Assembly (NCBI GenBank): GCA_019262145.1
Contig: CP076745.1
Location: 989,093-1,053,092 of the forward strand
Reading direction: 5' to 3'
DNA from: Candidatus Methanogranum gryphiswaldense
Lineage (GTDB): Archaea > Thermoplasmatota > Thermoplasmata > Methanomassiliicoccales > Methanomethylophilaceae
DNA: 64,000 nt
Made by a program: the position numbers and the translations under genes. How positions within the stretch are numbered: position 1 is the stretch's first letter; every line of letters starts with the position of its first letter. Below the pieces are notes generated by a model. It was given only the letters and a program-made list of their open reading frames with translations. It did not search any database and was not told the DNA's origin. This document shows, one piece after another, positions 18,325 to 25,857 of the stretch.

Positions 18325-18453
18325 TACGTTCACCTATTCGACACAGACACGTCCGTTCAATGCAAAGGTCATTATCATTATCCGATTTAAATATAGCTTG
18401 AAAAAGAAAAATTTTGATCTTAAAAGGTTTGAATTGGACGACCCGATGTTTCG

Positions 18454-18834
18454 TCAGCTGGATTTCCACAAATTGTGGATATTGCATAATTCCCAGGCGA
18501 CTATTTTCTTCGCATCTGTCTTGAAGAACGCCTCGGGAGCATCCCCTGGTTTGAGATATTTCCTCATCAGGATGCCGTCCGCACAGATCTCAATATATAC
18601 GATATAGTGCTCAGGCGTCATGGGATGCGCTGCATCCCTTCCAACCTTTACAAGTACTCCGCCGGCCTTCTTCTCGATGAATGGGACGTGTTTCTCTGTA
18701 GGTTCTCCTGTCTTGGGAACAAGTTCTTCCATTTCCTCTCCGCAACATATGGTGACGGGTGCACCTGCATAAACGATCTCGATGACCTTCTTGCACTCGT
18801 TGCATTTGAATACTGCTCTAGCTTTTGCTGCCAT
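18454..18834 (-). CDS. dfx: Desulfoferrodoxin (superoxide reductase, class I)
   Basis: The protein reduces superoxide to peroxide without releasing oxygen, a typical defence of strict anaerobes. The 126 residues contain a desulforedoxin-type centre I (CNEC then ICC) and the catalytic centre II. Its ligands are visible in GEPTEKHVPFIEK with the Glu-Lys-His loop, in AAHPMTPEHYIVYIE with two His, and in ELCNIHNLW with Cys and His. ATG 18834 (MAAKARAVFKCN) is preferred over the GTG three codons upstream. It is transcribed away from the unknown gene at 18937. Electron supply probably comes from a rubredoxin or flavoprotein encoded elsewhere. Confidence 0.93.
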   Translation of the reverse strand: MAAKARAVFKCNECKKVIEIVYAGAPVTICCGEEMEELVPKTGEPTEKHVPFIEKKAGGVLVKVGRDAAHPMTPEHYIVYIEICADGILMRKYLKPGDAPEAFFKTDAKKIVAWELCNIHNLWKSS

Positions 18835-18936
18835 AACGATCACCCGGTAGTTATCGATGTCACGACTATTAATAATGTCTGCACCAAGATATTTGCTGGA
18901 ATAATAATAAATGTGGGAACATAGTACCCGCTTTCA

Positions 18937-19560
18937 ATGATAAGGACATTTTACGTCCAATCCAACAACGATGTGATATTCACTGGCCCCGTTACCATAA
19001 ATAACGGAATACCTTACTTTTCAGGCGATATGGTGCCCTTAAAAGAGGCATACAACAGAGACTCTGAAAGAGGGATCACGTTGGTGGTAGACGTCATCGG
19101 CATGCAACAGAGAAATATGAACGATGAAGCGATCAAGACAAAGGTTCCTGGTTCGGATATCTGGTACATGACCTGTATAGAATCTGAGGATGATGTTTTT
19201 GACGGTTTCCTTTCCAACGGAGAGGCCTTGCTCATGCCCTATCATTTCATTATATCTGACGCTGTGCTAAGTCAAGCCTATGATCTCTCAGACAATTGCA
19301 TACCTGTGCTGTTCATATCAAAAGGAAAAGTACTTGCTAAGAATGGGACTAAGGATCTTGAAGAACTTCTGAATAAGATAGAAAATCTTGGATTTGTGAA
19401 CATCATCGTCTTCGATACTGATGATTCGTTATCAAAAGAAGATTGGACGACCATCCATTCGAAACACACAAATGCGATCCCTTACGTCAGAATGGATGTT
19501 ATCGGGTTGGAAGATGTGGGCTTCAAGGACCTGATAATCGATGATCAATTCTTTGAATGA
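18937..19560 (+). CDS. Unknown protein, possibly a partial HisA-like barrel
   Basis: I do not recognise this 207-residue protein. Its strands alternate with helices in a way that suggests an alpha/beta barrel or half-barrel: GITLVVDVIGM, SDIWYMTCIE, ALLMPYHFII, CIPVLFISKG, VNIIVFDTDD, IPYVRMDVIG and FKDLIIDDQFFE. There is no signal peptide or membrane segment. The C-terminus overlaps the convergent flavoprotein gene by 16 bases. A remote link to HisA-related archaeal proteins is a guess from the strand pattern only. Confidence 0.7.
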   Translation: MIRTFYVQSNNDVIFTGPVTINNGIPYFSGDMVPLKEAYNRDSERGITLVVDVIGMQQRNMNDEAIKTKVPGSDIWYMTCIESEDDVFDGFLSNGEALLMPYHFIISDAVLSQAYDLSDNCIPVLFISKGKVLAKNGTKDLEELLNKIENLGFVNIIVFDTDDSLSKEDWTTIHSKHTNAIPYVRMDVIGLEDVGFKDLIIDDQFFE

Positions 19561-20087
19561 TCTGCTATCATCTTTCCCCATTCCACACATTTACCTCTGT
19601 AGGACTCCTTGTCTGCCGTATCCGTCGAAGCTATTCTCAATTCCCCTGACCATTTACGACCCATCGTTATACTCAAGGATTTGAACTCGTGTATAACGTT
19701 ATCGAAATTAGGATTATGCGAGCCCCCGCATATTATACCGGCCATGCGTCCAAATGGTTTGACATTGCTCATGTGCCAGTATGGTTGAAAACGCTCCATG
19801 AACTTCTTCGTCATAGAAGATGTTCCACTGAACCTTATCGGTGTTGCCAAAATGAAAAGGTCCGAAGTGGACATCTTTTCCATCAGACGATCCATATCGT
19901 CCTTGATGTAGCATTTGCCTGTCTCTCTGCATCTGTTGCATCCTGTACAAAATCCTATGTTGCACTGGGTCAGGTCTACGAATGTGACCGTGGCCCCCGA
20001 AGATTTCAATCCTTCGATGACCATTTCGCAGATTTGAGCCGTTATACCCTTGCTGTTACCGCCGCCACTGACGATCAGAACCTTCAT
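19545..20087 (-). CDS. Flavodoxin-like iron-sulfur flavoprotein / NADPH-dependent FMN reductase
   Basis: The 180-residue protein begins MKVLIVSGGGNSKGITAQI, an FMN phosphate-binding loop of the flavodoxin-like fold. It continues with the cluster-like motif CTGCNRCRETGKC and the family block ATPIRFSGTSSMTKKFMERF. Similar proteins in methanogens pass electrons between ferredoxin and small acceptors. ATG 20087 was chosen over GTG 20093. It is divergent from egsA with a 64-base shared promoter region. Its neighbour desulfoferrodoxin could be a functional partner, but the two are separated by an unknown gene. Confidence 0.82.
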   Translation of the reverse strand: MKVLIVSGGGNSKGITAQICEMVIEGLKSSGATVTFVDLTQCNIGFCTGCNRCRETGKCYIKDDMDRLMEKMSTSDLFILATPIRFSGTSSMTKKFMERFQPYWHMSNVKPFGRMAGIICGGSHNPNFDNVIHEFKSLSITMGRKWSGELRIASTDTADKESYRGKCVEWGKMIADHSKN

Positions 20088-20110
20088 ATTCACTTATCGT
20101 TGAAAGCATC

Positions 20111-20118
20111 TTTATATC
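20111..20118 (+). promoter_or_regulatory. Probable TATA box for egsA
   Basis: TTTATATC lies 41 bases before the egsA ATG at 20152, which predicts a start site near 20138 and a short leader of about 14 bases. The gap is shared with the divergent flavoprotein gene. Confidence 0.4.
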
Positions 20119-20151
20119 TTTTTAGAAGAATATACTCAAAGGTCGAGAATT

Positions 20152-21213
20152 ATGAATTCGTTCAATAAAGCTAAAAATATGGAGTTTCCAAGAAGCGTAA
20201 GAATCGGCCACGACAAGATCCTTGAGTCAGGGGACATCTGCAAGGACCTTCAATTCGGCAAGAACGGAACCATAATCACCGGTGACATAACGTACAAAGC
20301 TGCTGGAAAGACGGTGGAAGACCTTATTACCGAGAAGAAATTCAATGTACAGGTAATCATAACAGATAACGCGACGCCTGAGAATGTAGAAACGGCCGTA
20401 GCCATCTGTAAAGAGAACAAATCCAAGTTCATAGTCGCCGTTGGCGGAGGAAGCAAAATTGACATTTCCAAAATAGTGGCCAGCAGACTCAACATACCTT
20501 TTGTAAGCATACCCACATCCGTCGCACATGACGGCATTGCTTCCGACAGGGCATCACTCAAGATGGATAAAGGTGCCAAATCTATTGCTGCCGTCTCGCC
20601 GATGGGCATAATAGCAGATTCGTCCATAATCAATCAGGCACCATATCGCTATCTGGCAGCGGGGTGCGCAGACGTGATATCGAATCTCACTGCGTTGAAG
20701 GACTGGGACTTTGCCGTAAAGATGAGAAATGTCGAATTCAGCAGTTCAGGTTATTATATTTCAAAATTTGCGGCTGAGAATCTGATTGATAATGCTCAGC
20801 TTATCAAACCCCACTTTGAAGAAAGTGTTTGGATGGTGATGAGGCCCATCATCGCATCTGGTGTATCCATGTGCATAGCAGGAAGTTCGAGACCCACCAG
20901 CGGTTCTGAACACATGTTCTCACATGCATTGGACCTCCTTCACCCAAGCAGTGCCCTGCATGGAGAACAATGCGGAATAGGTACAATAATGATGATGAAA
21001 CTTCATGGAGACAACTGGCATAGGATAAGGGATGCTTTAGCGACCATCGGTGCACCTACGACCGCCAAACAGCTCGGCATTCCTGAACAGCACATCATCG
21101 ATGCTCTTGTTGCCGCCAAAGATATCAGGAAGGACAGGTTCACCATACTCGGAGACTGGGGACTCACAGAGGAAGCTGCGGAAAATCTGGCACGTTCCAC
21201 AGGCGTGATCTGA
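20152..21213 (+). CDS. egsA: sn-Glycerol-1-phosphate dehydrogenase EgsA
   Basis: EgsA reduces dihydroxyacetone phosphate to sn-glycerol-1-phosphate, the backbone with archaeal stereochemistry for ether lipids. The 353-residue protein shows VGGGSKIDISKIVA for NAD binding, SIPTSVAHDGIASDRAS, and the zinc ligand region with Asp in AAGCADVISN, His in SGSEHMFSHAL and His in SSALHGEQCG. The gene is a firm sign that the DNA is archaeal. UPF0179 follows after 9 bases and is probably co-transcribed. Confidence 0.96.
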   Translation: MNSFNKAKNMEFPRSVRIGHDKILESGDICKDLQFGKNGTIITGDITYKAAGKTVEDLITEKKFNVQVIITDNATPENVETAVAICKENKSKFIVAVGGGSKIDISKIVASRLNIPFVSIPTSVAHDGIASDRASLKMDKGAKSIAAVSPMGIIADSSIINQAPYRYLAAGCADVISNLTALKDWDFAVKMRNVEFSSSGYYISKFAAENLIDNAQLIKPHFEESVWMVMRPIIASGVSMCIAGSSRPTSGSEHMFSHALDLLHPSSALHGEQCGIGTIMMMKLHGDNWHRIRDALATIGAPTTAKQLGIPEQHIIDALVAAKDIRKDRFTILGDWGLTEEAAENLARSTGVI

Positions 21214-21222
21214 GGTATATAT

Positions 21223-21648
21223 ATGGTATTAATCACATTGATTGGAGAACCGACAGCAAAAACAGGCAACAGGTTCGTCTACCTTGGCCCACTGACCGAT
21301 TGTAAAGAATGCAAATTGAGAAATGTGTGTTTTAATCTTGAACAAGGGGCCATGTATGAGGTTACCCGCATAAGGAACCAGACGCATCAGTGCATGGAAA
21401 GAGATGATCTGGTACATGTCGTTGAAGTGGAAAGGGTTCCTATATTAGCTTCGATACCCAAAAAACAGGCCATAGATGGGAGCATGATAACGTACCAGTA
21501 TCCAAAATGCGGAAACATCGGATGCAAAAATCATGGAAAATGTTATCCCATAGGGGCACAGGACGGAAGGAAATATTCCATCACCGAGGTCCAGAAGGAC
21601 GCAGATTGTCCCATTGGGGAGAAAATGGTTTTCGTTAAGATGCTCTGA
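21223..21648 (+). CDS. UPF0179 family protein
   Basis: The 141-residue cysteine-rich protein matches the archaeal UPF0179 family: TLIGEPTAKTGNRFVYLGP at the start, DCKECKLRNVCFNLEQG, then PKCGNIGCKNHGKCYPIG and DADCPIGEKMVFVKML. Eight or more cysteines suggest metal or iron-sulfur binding. No experimental role is known to me. It lies 9 bases after egsA. Confidence 0.88.
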   Translation: MVLITLIGEPTAKTGNRFVYLGPLTDCKECKLRNVCFNLEQGAMYEVTRIRNQTHQCMERDDLVHVVEVERVPILASIPKKQAIDGSMITYQYPKCGNIGCKNHGKCYPIGAQDGRKYSITEVQKDADCPIGEKMVFVKML

Positions 21649-21651
21649 ATC

Positions 21652-22554
21652 TCAGAACTTCTCCCCGGTTATCCTCTCATACATATCCACGTATAGTTTG
21701 CTGACGCGGTCTATTACGTCCTGTGGCAACGGAGGTATATCGGGTTCTGGCTTTCCAGCCTCACGGGCCGCCATGAGTTTTGCGTGATATCCGGTCTCAC
21801 GGTAATACTGACGAACGAATTCCTTGGAAAGTTCCACGATATTTCCCTTTGCATACTCATCCGCATCCCACCAACGATCCTCATCCAAAGTGCCGAATGT
21901 ATCGAGTACCATCAATTTACGGTTCTCGTCGTATCCAAATTCCTTCTTTCCGTCACAGTGTATGAGTTTGCGCTTTGCAGCCTCTTTCTCAATGATCTTA
22001 TCGACCTTCAGGACCGTGTCCATAATCTCCTTATATTCTGCATCGGTGAGTCCAGCCATCTTCTTGGCTTCCTCTTCAGTAAGGTCCATATCATGTTCCT
22101 CTAGTTTTGTGGTACATTCCATGAATGGCCTTGGAAGTTTATCTCCGCGCTTTACAATATGTCCTTTTGGAAAACCAAGCTGTTCAGCCGTTACTTTTCC
22201 TGCTTTCACACGATCAAGAAGCGACCCTGCAACGTAATATCTGCATATGACCTCAAGAGGAATCAGGTAACTGACGGTCTTATTGTTTATCTTACTATAA
22301 TCTCTGATTATATTGACCCTCTTTACCCTCATCCTGTCGGAAGCTGGCTCTTCGATATAGTGGTTCCTGATACCATTGTCGCTGAGGAGTTTGAACCAAT
22401 ACTTTGCGGTTCTGCAAAGTGTCTCTCCCTTGTGCGGGATCTTCGATGGGATTATCTTATCGAATACCGAGATGTTGTTCGTATATGCGAATTCCAGCGT
22501 CTTATCATCAACGAGGTAGACCTCTTTGACCTTTCCGGTCATCACGTGTTGCAT
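21652..22554 (-). CDS. purC: SAICAR synthase PurC
   Basis: PurC joins aspartate to CAIR in purine synthesis, using ATP. The 300-residue protein begins with GKVKEVYLVDDKTLEFAYTN and has the signatures VICRYYVAGSLLDRV, RPFMECTTKLEEHD and LMVLDTFGTLDEDRWW. It belongs to the longer branch of the family, with a C-terminal extension IPPLPQDVIDRVSKLYVDMY. The gene converges on UPF0179 with a 3-base gap and is downstream of the moeB-like gene with 48 bases between, so it may be independent. Confidence 0.93.
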   Translation of the reverse strand: MQHVMTGKVKEVYLVDDKTLEFAYTNNISVFDKIIPSKIPHKGETLCRTAKYWFKLLSDNGIRNHYIEEPASDRMRVKRVNIIRDYSKINNKTVSYLIPLEVICRYYVAGSLLDRVKAGKVTAEQLGFPKGHIVKRGDKLPRPFMECTTKLEEHDMDLTEEEAKKMAGLTDAEYKEIMDTVLKVDKIIEKEAAKRKLIHCDGKKEFGYDENRKLMVLDTFGTLDEDRWWDADEYAKGNIVELSKEFVRQYYRETGYHAKLMAAREAGKPEPDIPPLPQDVIDRVSKLYVDMYERITGEKF

Positions 22555-22602
22555 AGAAATGCGATTGAATGAGTGATATTAATAATAATTGAAAAAACCT
22601 CT

Positions 22603-23304
22603 TTAGAGGTGACCACAAACCTTGCACGATGGCCTCTTGCATATGTCCGTGACCTCAAAAACATTATTTCCGAGATCTACAGTAAGGATCTTTCCTGCCA
22701 AAGGCTCTCCCATCCCTGCAATGATCTTCAAGACCTCCATGGCCTCTATCGATCCGATGAATGCGACCGCAGCAGATATCGTTGGATTGATCTCCCTCTT
22801 CCTGTCACTTATGATGCATTCCAGACAAGGGGTCTTTCCAGGAATCACCACCGTTACCTGACCGCACATGCTTGCAACCCCTCCGTGTATCAAGGTCTTG
22901 CCACTCTTTACAGCATACCTGTTGAGGACCTTTCTGGATTCCATGTTATCAAGACAGTCCACCAAGATATCACACTCGGAAAGCATTGAGGCATTACTAT
23001 CTGTCAATAGTTCGGCATGGACCTCTACCTTCACGGATGGATTCACTGACATTATCCAATATCTCATTATGTCGGCTTTTTTACCATTCTGACCTTCGTG
23101 ATAGACGAACTGTCTGTTGAGATTTGTGATGTCTGGAGAATCACCATCGAATATCACCAATTTGCCGATACCGGCAGAAGATAACGCAGTTATCACATGC
23201 GTTCCCAACCCTCCGCATCCTATCACTCCGACGGTTGCGTTCGTTATCCTTTTCATTCCTTCCTCACCGACAAGCGGGAGCTGCCTATCGTAACGGGAAC
23301 TCAC
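22603..23304 (-). CDS. MoeB/ThiF/HesA-family adenylyltransferase
   Basis: This 233-residue E1-like enzyme activates a ubiquitin-like carrier by adenylation. Visible features are RYDRQLPLVGEEG, the ATP-binding GVIGCGGLGTHV, the arginine motif DITNLNRQFVYHE, DCLDNMESR, and two zinc-binding pairs, CLEC and CKVC. It starts at GTG and overlaps pncC by 4 bases. It is distinct from the ThiF fusion at 1916 because it has no N-terminal carrier domain and keeps the zinc site. It may serve molybdopterin, tRNA thiolation or SAMP conjugation; the carrier is not in the window. Confidence 0.88.
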   Translation of the reverse strand: MSSRYDRQLPLVGEEGMKRITNATVGVIGCGGLGTHVITALSSAGIGKLVIFDGDSPDITNLNRQFVYHEGQNGKKADIMRYWIMSVNPSVKVEVHAELLTDSNASMLSECDILVDCLDNMESRKVLNRYAVKSGKTLIHGGVASMCGQVTVVIPGKTPCLECIISDRKREINPTISAAVAFIGSIEAMEVLKIIAGMGEPLAGKILTVDLGNNVFEVTDICKRPSCKVCGHL

Positions 23305-23771
23305 GTCTGCGTCATCTCCAGAAGCATGGATATCGCCTCTTCGGCAGTTGCCTTTCTGATGCTTTCACGATCCCCAAAAAAATGATTTTCAGTGGCCACG
23401 GTCCTTATTCCGTCAGTCACCGCAATGAACACCAAACCGACCGGCTTGTCTTCCGAAGCACCGTCTGGACCAGCGATACCTGTGACCGAAACAGCGTAAT
23501 CCGATTCGAAGAGTTCCCTGGCACCTTTGACCATCTCCACTGCTGTCTCCGGACTGACCGCCCCGCATCTCAACAATGTCTCATGAGAAACACCCAGTAC
23601 CTTTTCCTTGGAATCATTGCTATATGTGACGGCACTGCCGATGAAGAAACCAGAGGAACCGGGTCTTTCCGTGAGTATGTAACCTATAAGGCCGCCGGTA
23701 CAGGATTCCGCCACGGAGACCGTGATCTCCTTTTCTAAAAGTGTGTTGTGAAGAATGTCCGCCGAGTGCAA
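23301..23771 (-). CDS. pncC: Nicotinamide-nucleotide amidohydrolase (CinA C-terminal domain, PncC)
   Basis: The enzyme deamidates NMN to nicotinate mononucleotide and so recycles pyridine nucleotides. The 156-residue stand-alone domain has VSVAESCTGGLIGYILTERPG with the catalytic serine region, SAVTYSNDSKEKVLGV, and YAVSVTGIAGPDGASEDKPVG. The likely start is TTG directly after the nadM stop, with GGAG upstream. Its neighbour nadM makes NAD from the product class, so the pair forms a small NAD salvage unit. Confidence 0.88.
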   Translation of the reverse strand: MHSADILHNTLLEKEITVSVAESCTGGLIGYILTERPGSSGFFIGSAVTYSNDSKEKVLGVSHETLLRCGAVSPETAVEMVKGARELFESDYAVSVTGIAGPDGASEDKPVGLVFIAVTDGIRTVATENHFFGDRESIRKATAEEAISMLLEMTQT

Positions 23772-24293
23772 TCAATCTCCTCCAGATATCGATCTTATCC
23801 TTCCGACCCCGTCGATGTTGTCGATGACCTTTGCCACCGCATCGGGAACCAATGAACGCCAGTCGTCTCCGTCGATCATCCTCTGTCTGACCGTCGTACC
23901 TGAGTAGACCTCTCTTGCATACAGTGGAGAATCCCTTAATTCGAACCCTGCTTCGCTGAATAGACGTCTCGTGAACGGATTGTTGCTGTACACACTCTTG
24001 AACGGAGGAGCCATGGATACGACGTGAGAGACCCATACAGAGTACCTGTTGAGGTCCTCTATAGGCAATAGACAGTAATTCCTCACCCCGGCCTCCTTAA
24101 GGGCCTCATCAATCATCAGGTATCTCTCTCCTGCTGTGAAAGGATTATCTGGTTCGTGCGAATATTGAGCGCTTCCGATACCAATCACGAGGCCCTTGGA
24201 TTCCGCGGCACATTTGCGAATGACCTCAAGATGTCCATTATGAAACGGCTGGAATCTACCTATCACCAATGAACGATCGTCATAGCTCTTCAT
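23772..24293 (-). CDS. nadM: Nicotinamide-nucleotide adenylyltransferase NadM (archaeal)
   Basis: NadM makes NAD from NMN and ATP. The 173-residue protein has the archaeal nucleotidyltransferase fold with GRFQPFHNGHLEVI (HxGH site), GIGSAQYSHEPDNPFTAGER, VYSNNPFTRRLF and YSGTTVRQRM (the ISGTxIR-type site). It is the first gene of nadM-pncC-moeB-like on the minus strand. The stop is followed at once by the pncC start codon. Confidence 0.93.
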   Translation of the reverse strand: MKSYDDRSLVIGRFQPFHNGHLEVIRKCAAESKGLVIGIGSAQYSHEPDNPFTAGERYLMIDEALKEAGVRNYCLLPIEDLNRYSVWVSHVVSMAPPFKSVYSNNPFTRRLFSEAGFELRDSPLYAREVYSGTTVRQRMIDGDDWRSLVPDAVAKVIDNIDGVGRIRSISGGD

Positions 24294-24342
24294 GTTCCTG
24301 TCAATACATTCGGCTGATATAAAATGTAATACAAGATCTATC

Positions 24343-25773
24343 TCAGATATCGGATGTGAACGCCTTTACACGCACATTGCTCATATAGTCATCACTGATG
24401 TCCTCCCAAGATTCGCCATCTGAACTTATGAAGCTCTGTCCTGGATATGCTACGGTCTCGAATATGAAGAATAGATTATCTTCAGCAAGACGCTCTCTAG
24501 TGTCGATCGGCAGGTACACGTCGGAATCATCGTTACTTGTGAGCGATACAACAATGGAGAATTCACTGCCTGGATTCAAATAGACATCATCATCTAGCTC
24601 TACAGTATAATATCCGCAGTATGATGTGATCCCCGATTGCGTGGACATCAATGTTCCGCTGGTGGGATCGTTTGGATCCTTCAGATCTGTGTACACGGAA
24701 ACAGTATAATCCACCTCGGTGTTTTTCAGAACGTAGAACGATGCTGCCTCGAGTATCTCGCTGTCTTCAGAAGTGAATACATTGGCCATCTGACCAGTGC
24801 TTCCCAACGATACATCATGAAGTATGGACTTGCCGTTGTCATATTGGTAGTTGTTATCATATTCATCGGAAGGACCTGCTTCAAAGAACATGAATCCCGG
24901 TGAAAAAGATGCATTCTGATATGATATCCAAATCATACCGTCATTTTCCTCTGTGGTCCCCCAACTGTTCTTGCAAAGCCATGCACCGTTCTGAGTCACG
25001 TTCTCGTTCTGGAAATAGGACGCAGGGAAATCATCATCGTATCCTATCAAAGCAACAGCATGACCGTAAGCATCATCCTCACCGTCACTGTACATCGTAT
25101 CGATTACCTTTCCATCAACAGTGATGCTGTTAAAATTCTCTGGATCAAGTGAAAAACCTATCAATCCGGCAAGATGTTTCTCAGTCAACATATATTTGAT
25201 AGAATCCGTATCATTCTCATTTACGATGTAAGCTCCCGTAAGTCTTATCGAGTCTGAGAGGTATTGGAGGTCGCTGTCAAGTTCAGTATCATAACCAAGC
25301 TCAGAATACGTATAGCCTGTGGCCTCCTCGGTCAGATTGCCTTTCCATTGTCCATAATCAAATATCGACTCTTGGATGTAGCCTCCCTCGATAAAATTAT
25401 TACCGTCGTGATATTCTATGACATCTCCCTCAGATGAGACGCCTTTATGGGAGAAATAGATGTAATCGACCTCGGAAAGATCGAGAGTATCATCCGCAAG
25501 ACCTGCAGATATCGCGGCTGTCTCAAGCGCAGCAGTGGTGGCAAATGCCCAGCAAGTTCCATGATTGCCTTGGTCCTTCACGGATGTGACGTAGGAAATG
25601 CCGTCGACATCCCTTAAATCGAATGACGACTCAAAAACCGTATCTTCGACATCTACATACCCTACTTCCTCAAAGGTGTAATAAGTGGGATGGTTCTCCT
25701 CAATACATGGGGTCAAACATGTCACTATGAGGGCCGTCACAATGATGACGGATATAACACCGAGAACTTTCAT
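24343..25773 (-). CDS. Secreted papain-family (C1A) cysteine protease with C-terminal lectin-like domain
   Basis: ATG 25773 gives 476 residues with an N-terminal membrane segment MKVLGVISVIIVTALIVTCL. The mature start SFDLRDVDGISYVTSVKDQG is that of a C1 peptidase. The catalytic residues are Cys74 in HGTCWAFATTAALE, His238 in AYGHAVALIGYDD and Asn269 in CKNSWGT, with the oxyanion Gln in KDQGN. From about residue 320 a beta-rich domain (ASFYVLKNTEVDYTVSVYTD onward) resembles the lectin-like domain often attached to these enzymes in gut archaea. It is probably anchored outside the membrane and cleaves host or microbial proteins. It has no obvious lipobox. Confidence 0.88.
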   Translation of the reverse strand: MKVLGVISVIIVTALIVTCLTPCIEENHPTYYTFEEVGYVDVEDTVFESSFDLRDVDGISYVTSVKDQGNHGTCWAFATTAALETAAISAGLADDTLDLSEVDYIYFSHKGVSSEGDVIEYHDGNNFIEGGYIQESIFDYGQWKGNLTEEATGYTYSELGYDTELDSDLQYLSDSIRLTGAYIVNENDTDSIKYMLTEKHLAGLIGFSLDPENFNSITVDGKVIDTMYSDGEDDAYGHAVALIGYDDDFPASYFQNENVTQNGAWLCKNSWGTTEENDGMIWISYQNASFSPGFMFFEAGPSDEYDNNYQYDNGKSILHDVSLGSTGQMANVFTSEDSEILEAASFYVLKNTEVDYTVSVYTDLKDPNDPTSGTLMSTQSGITSYCGYYTVELDDDVYLNPGSEFSIVVSLTSNDDSDVYLPIDTRERLAEDNLFFIFETVAYPGQSFISSDGESWEDISDDYMSNVRVKAFTSDI

Positions 25774-25816
25774 AGGTCGGATATACAACTTGATAAATAA
25801 ACGTTTAATGTGTTTG

Positions 25817-25839
25817 GGGGCAGTCGCAATGACTGCCCC
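25817..25839 (-). terminator. Stem-loop downstream of lonB
   Basis: A perfect 9-base stem, GGGGCAGTC and GACTGCCCC, with a 5-base loop lies 18 bases after the lonB stop on its downstream side. The following minus-strand bases are AT-rich. It also lies upstream of the protease gene, so it probably separates the two minus-strand genes. Confidence 0.55.
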
Positions 25840-25857
25840 TTAAAAGGAATTTAACAT

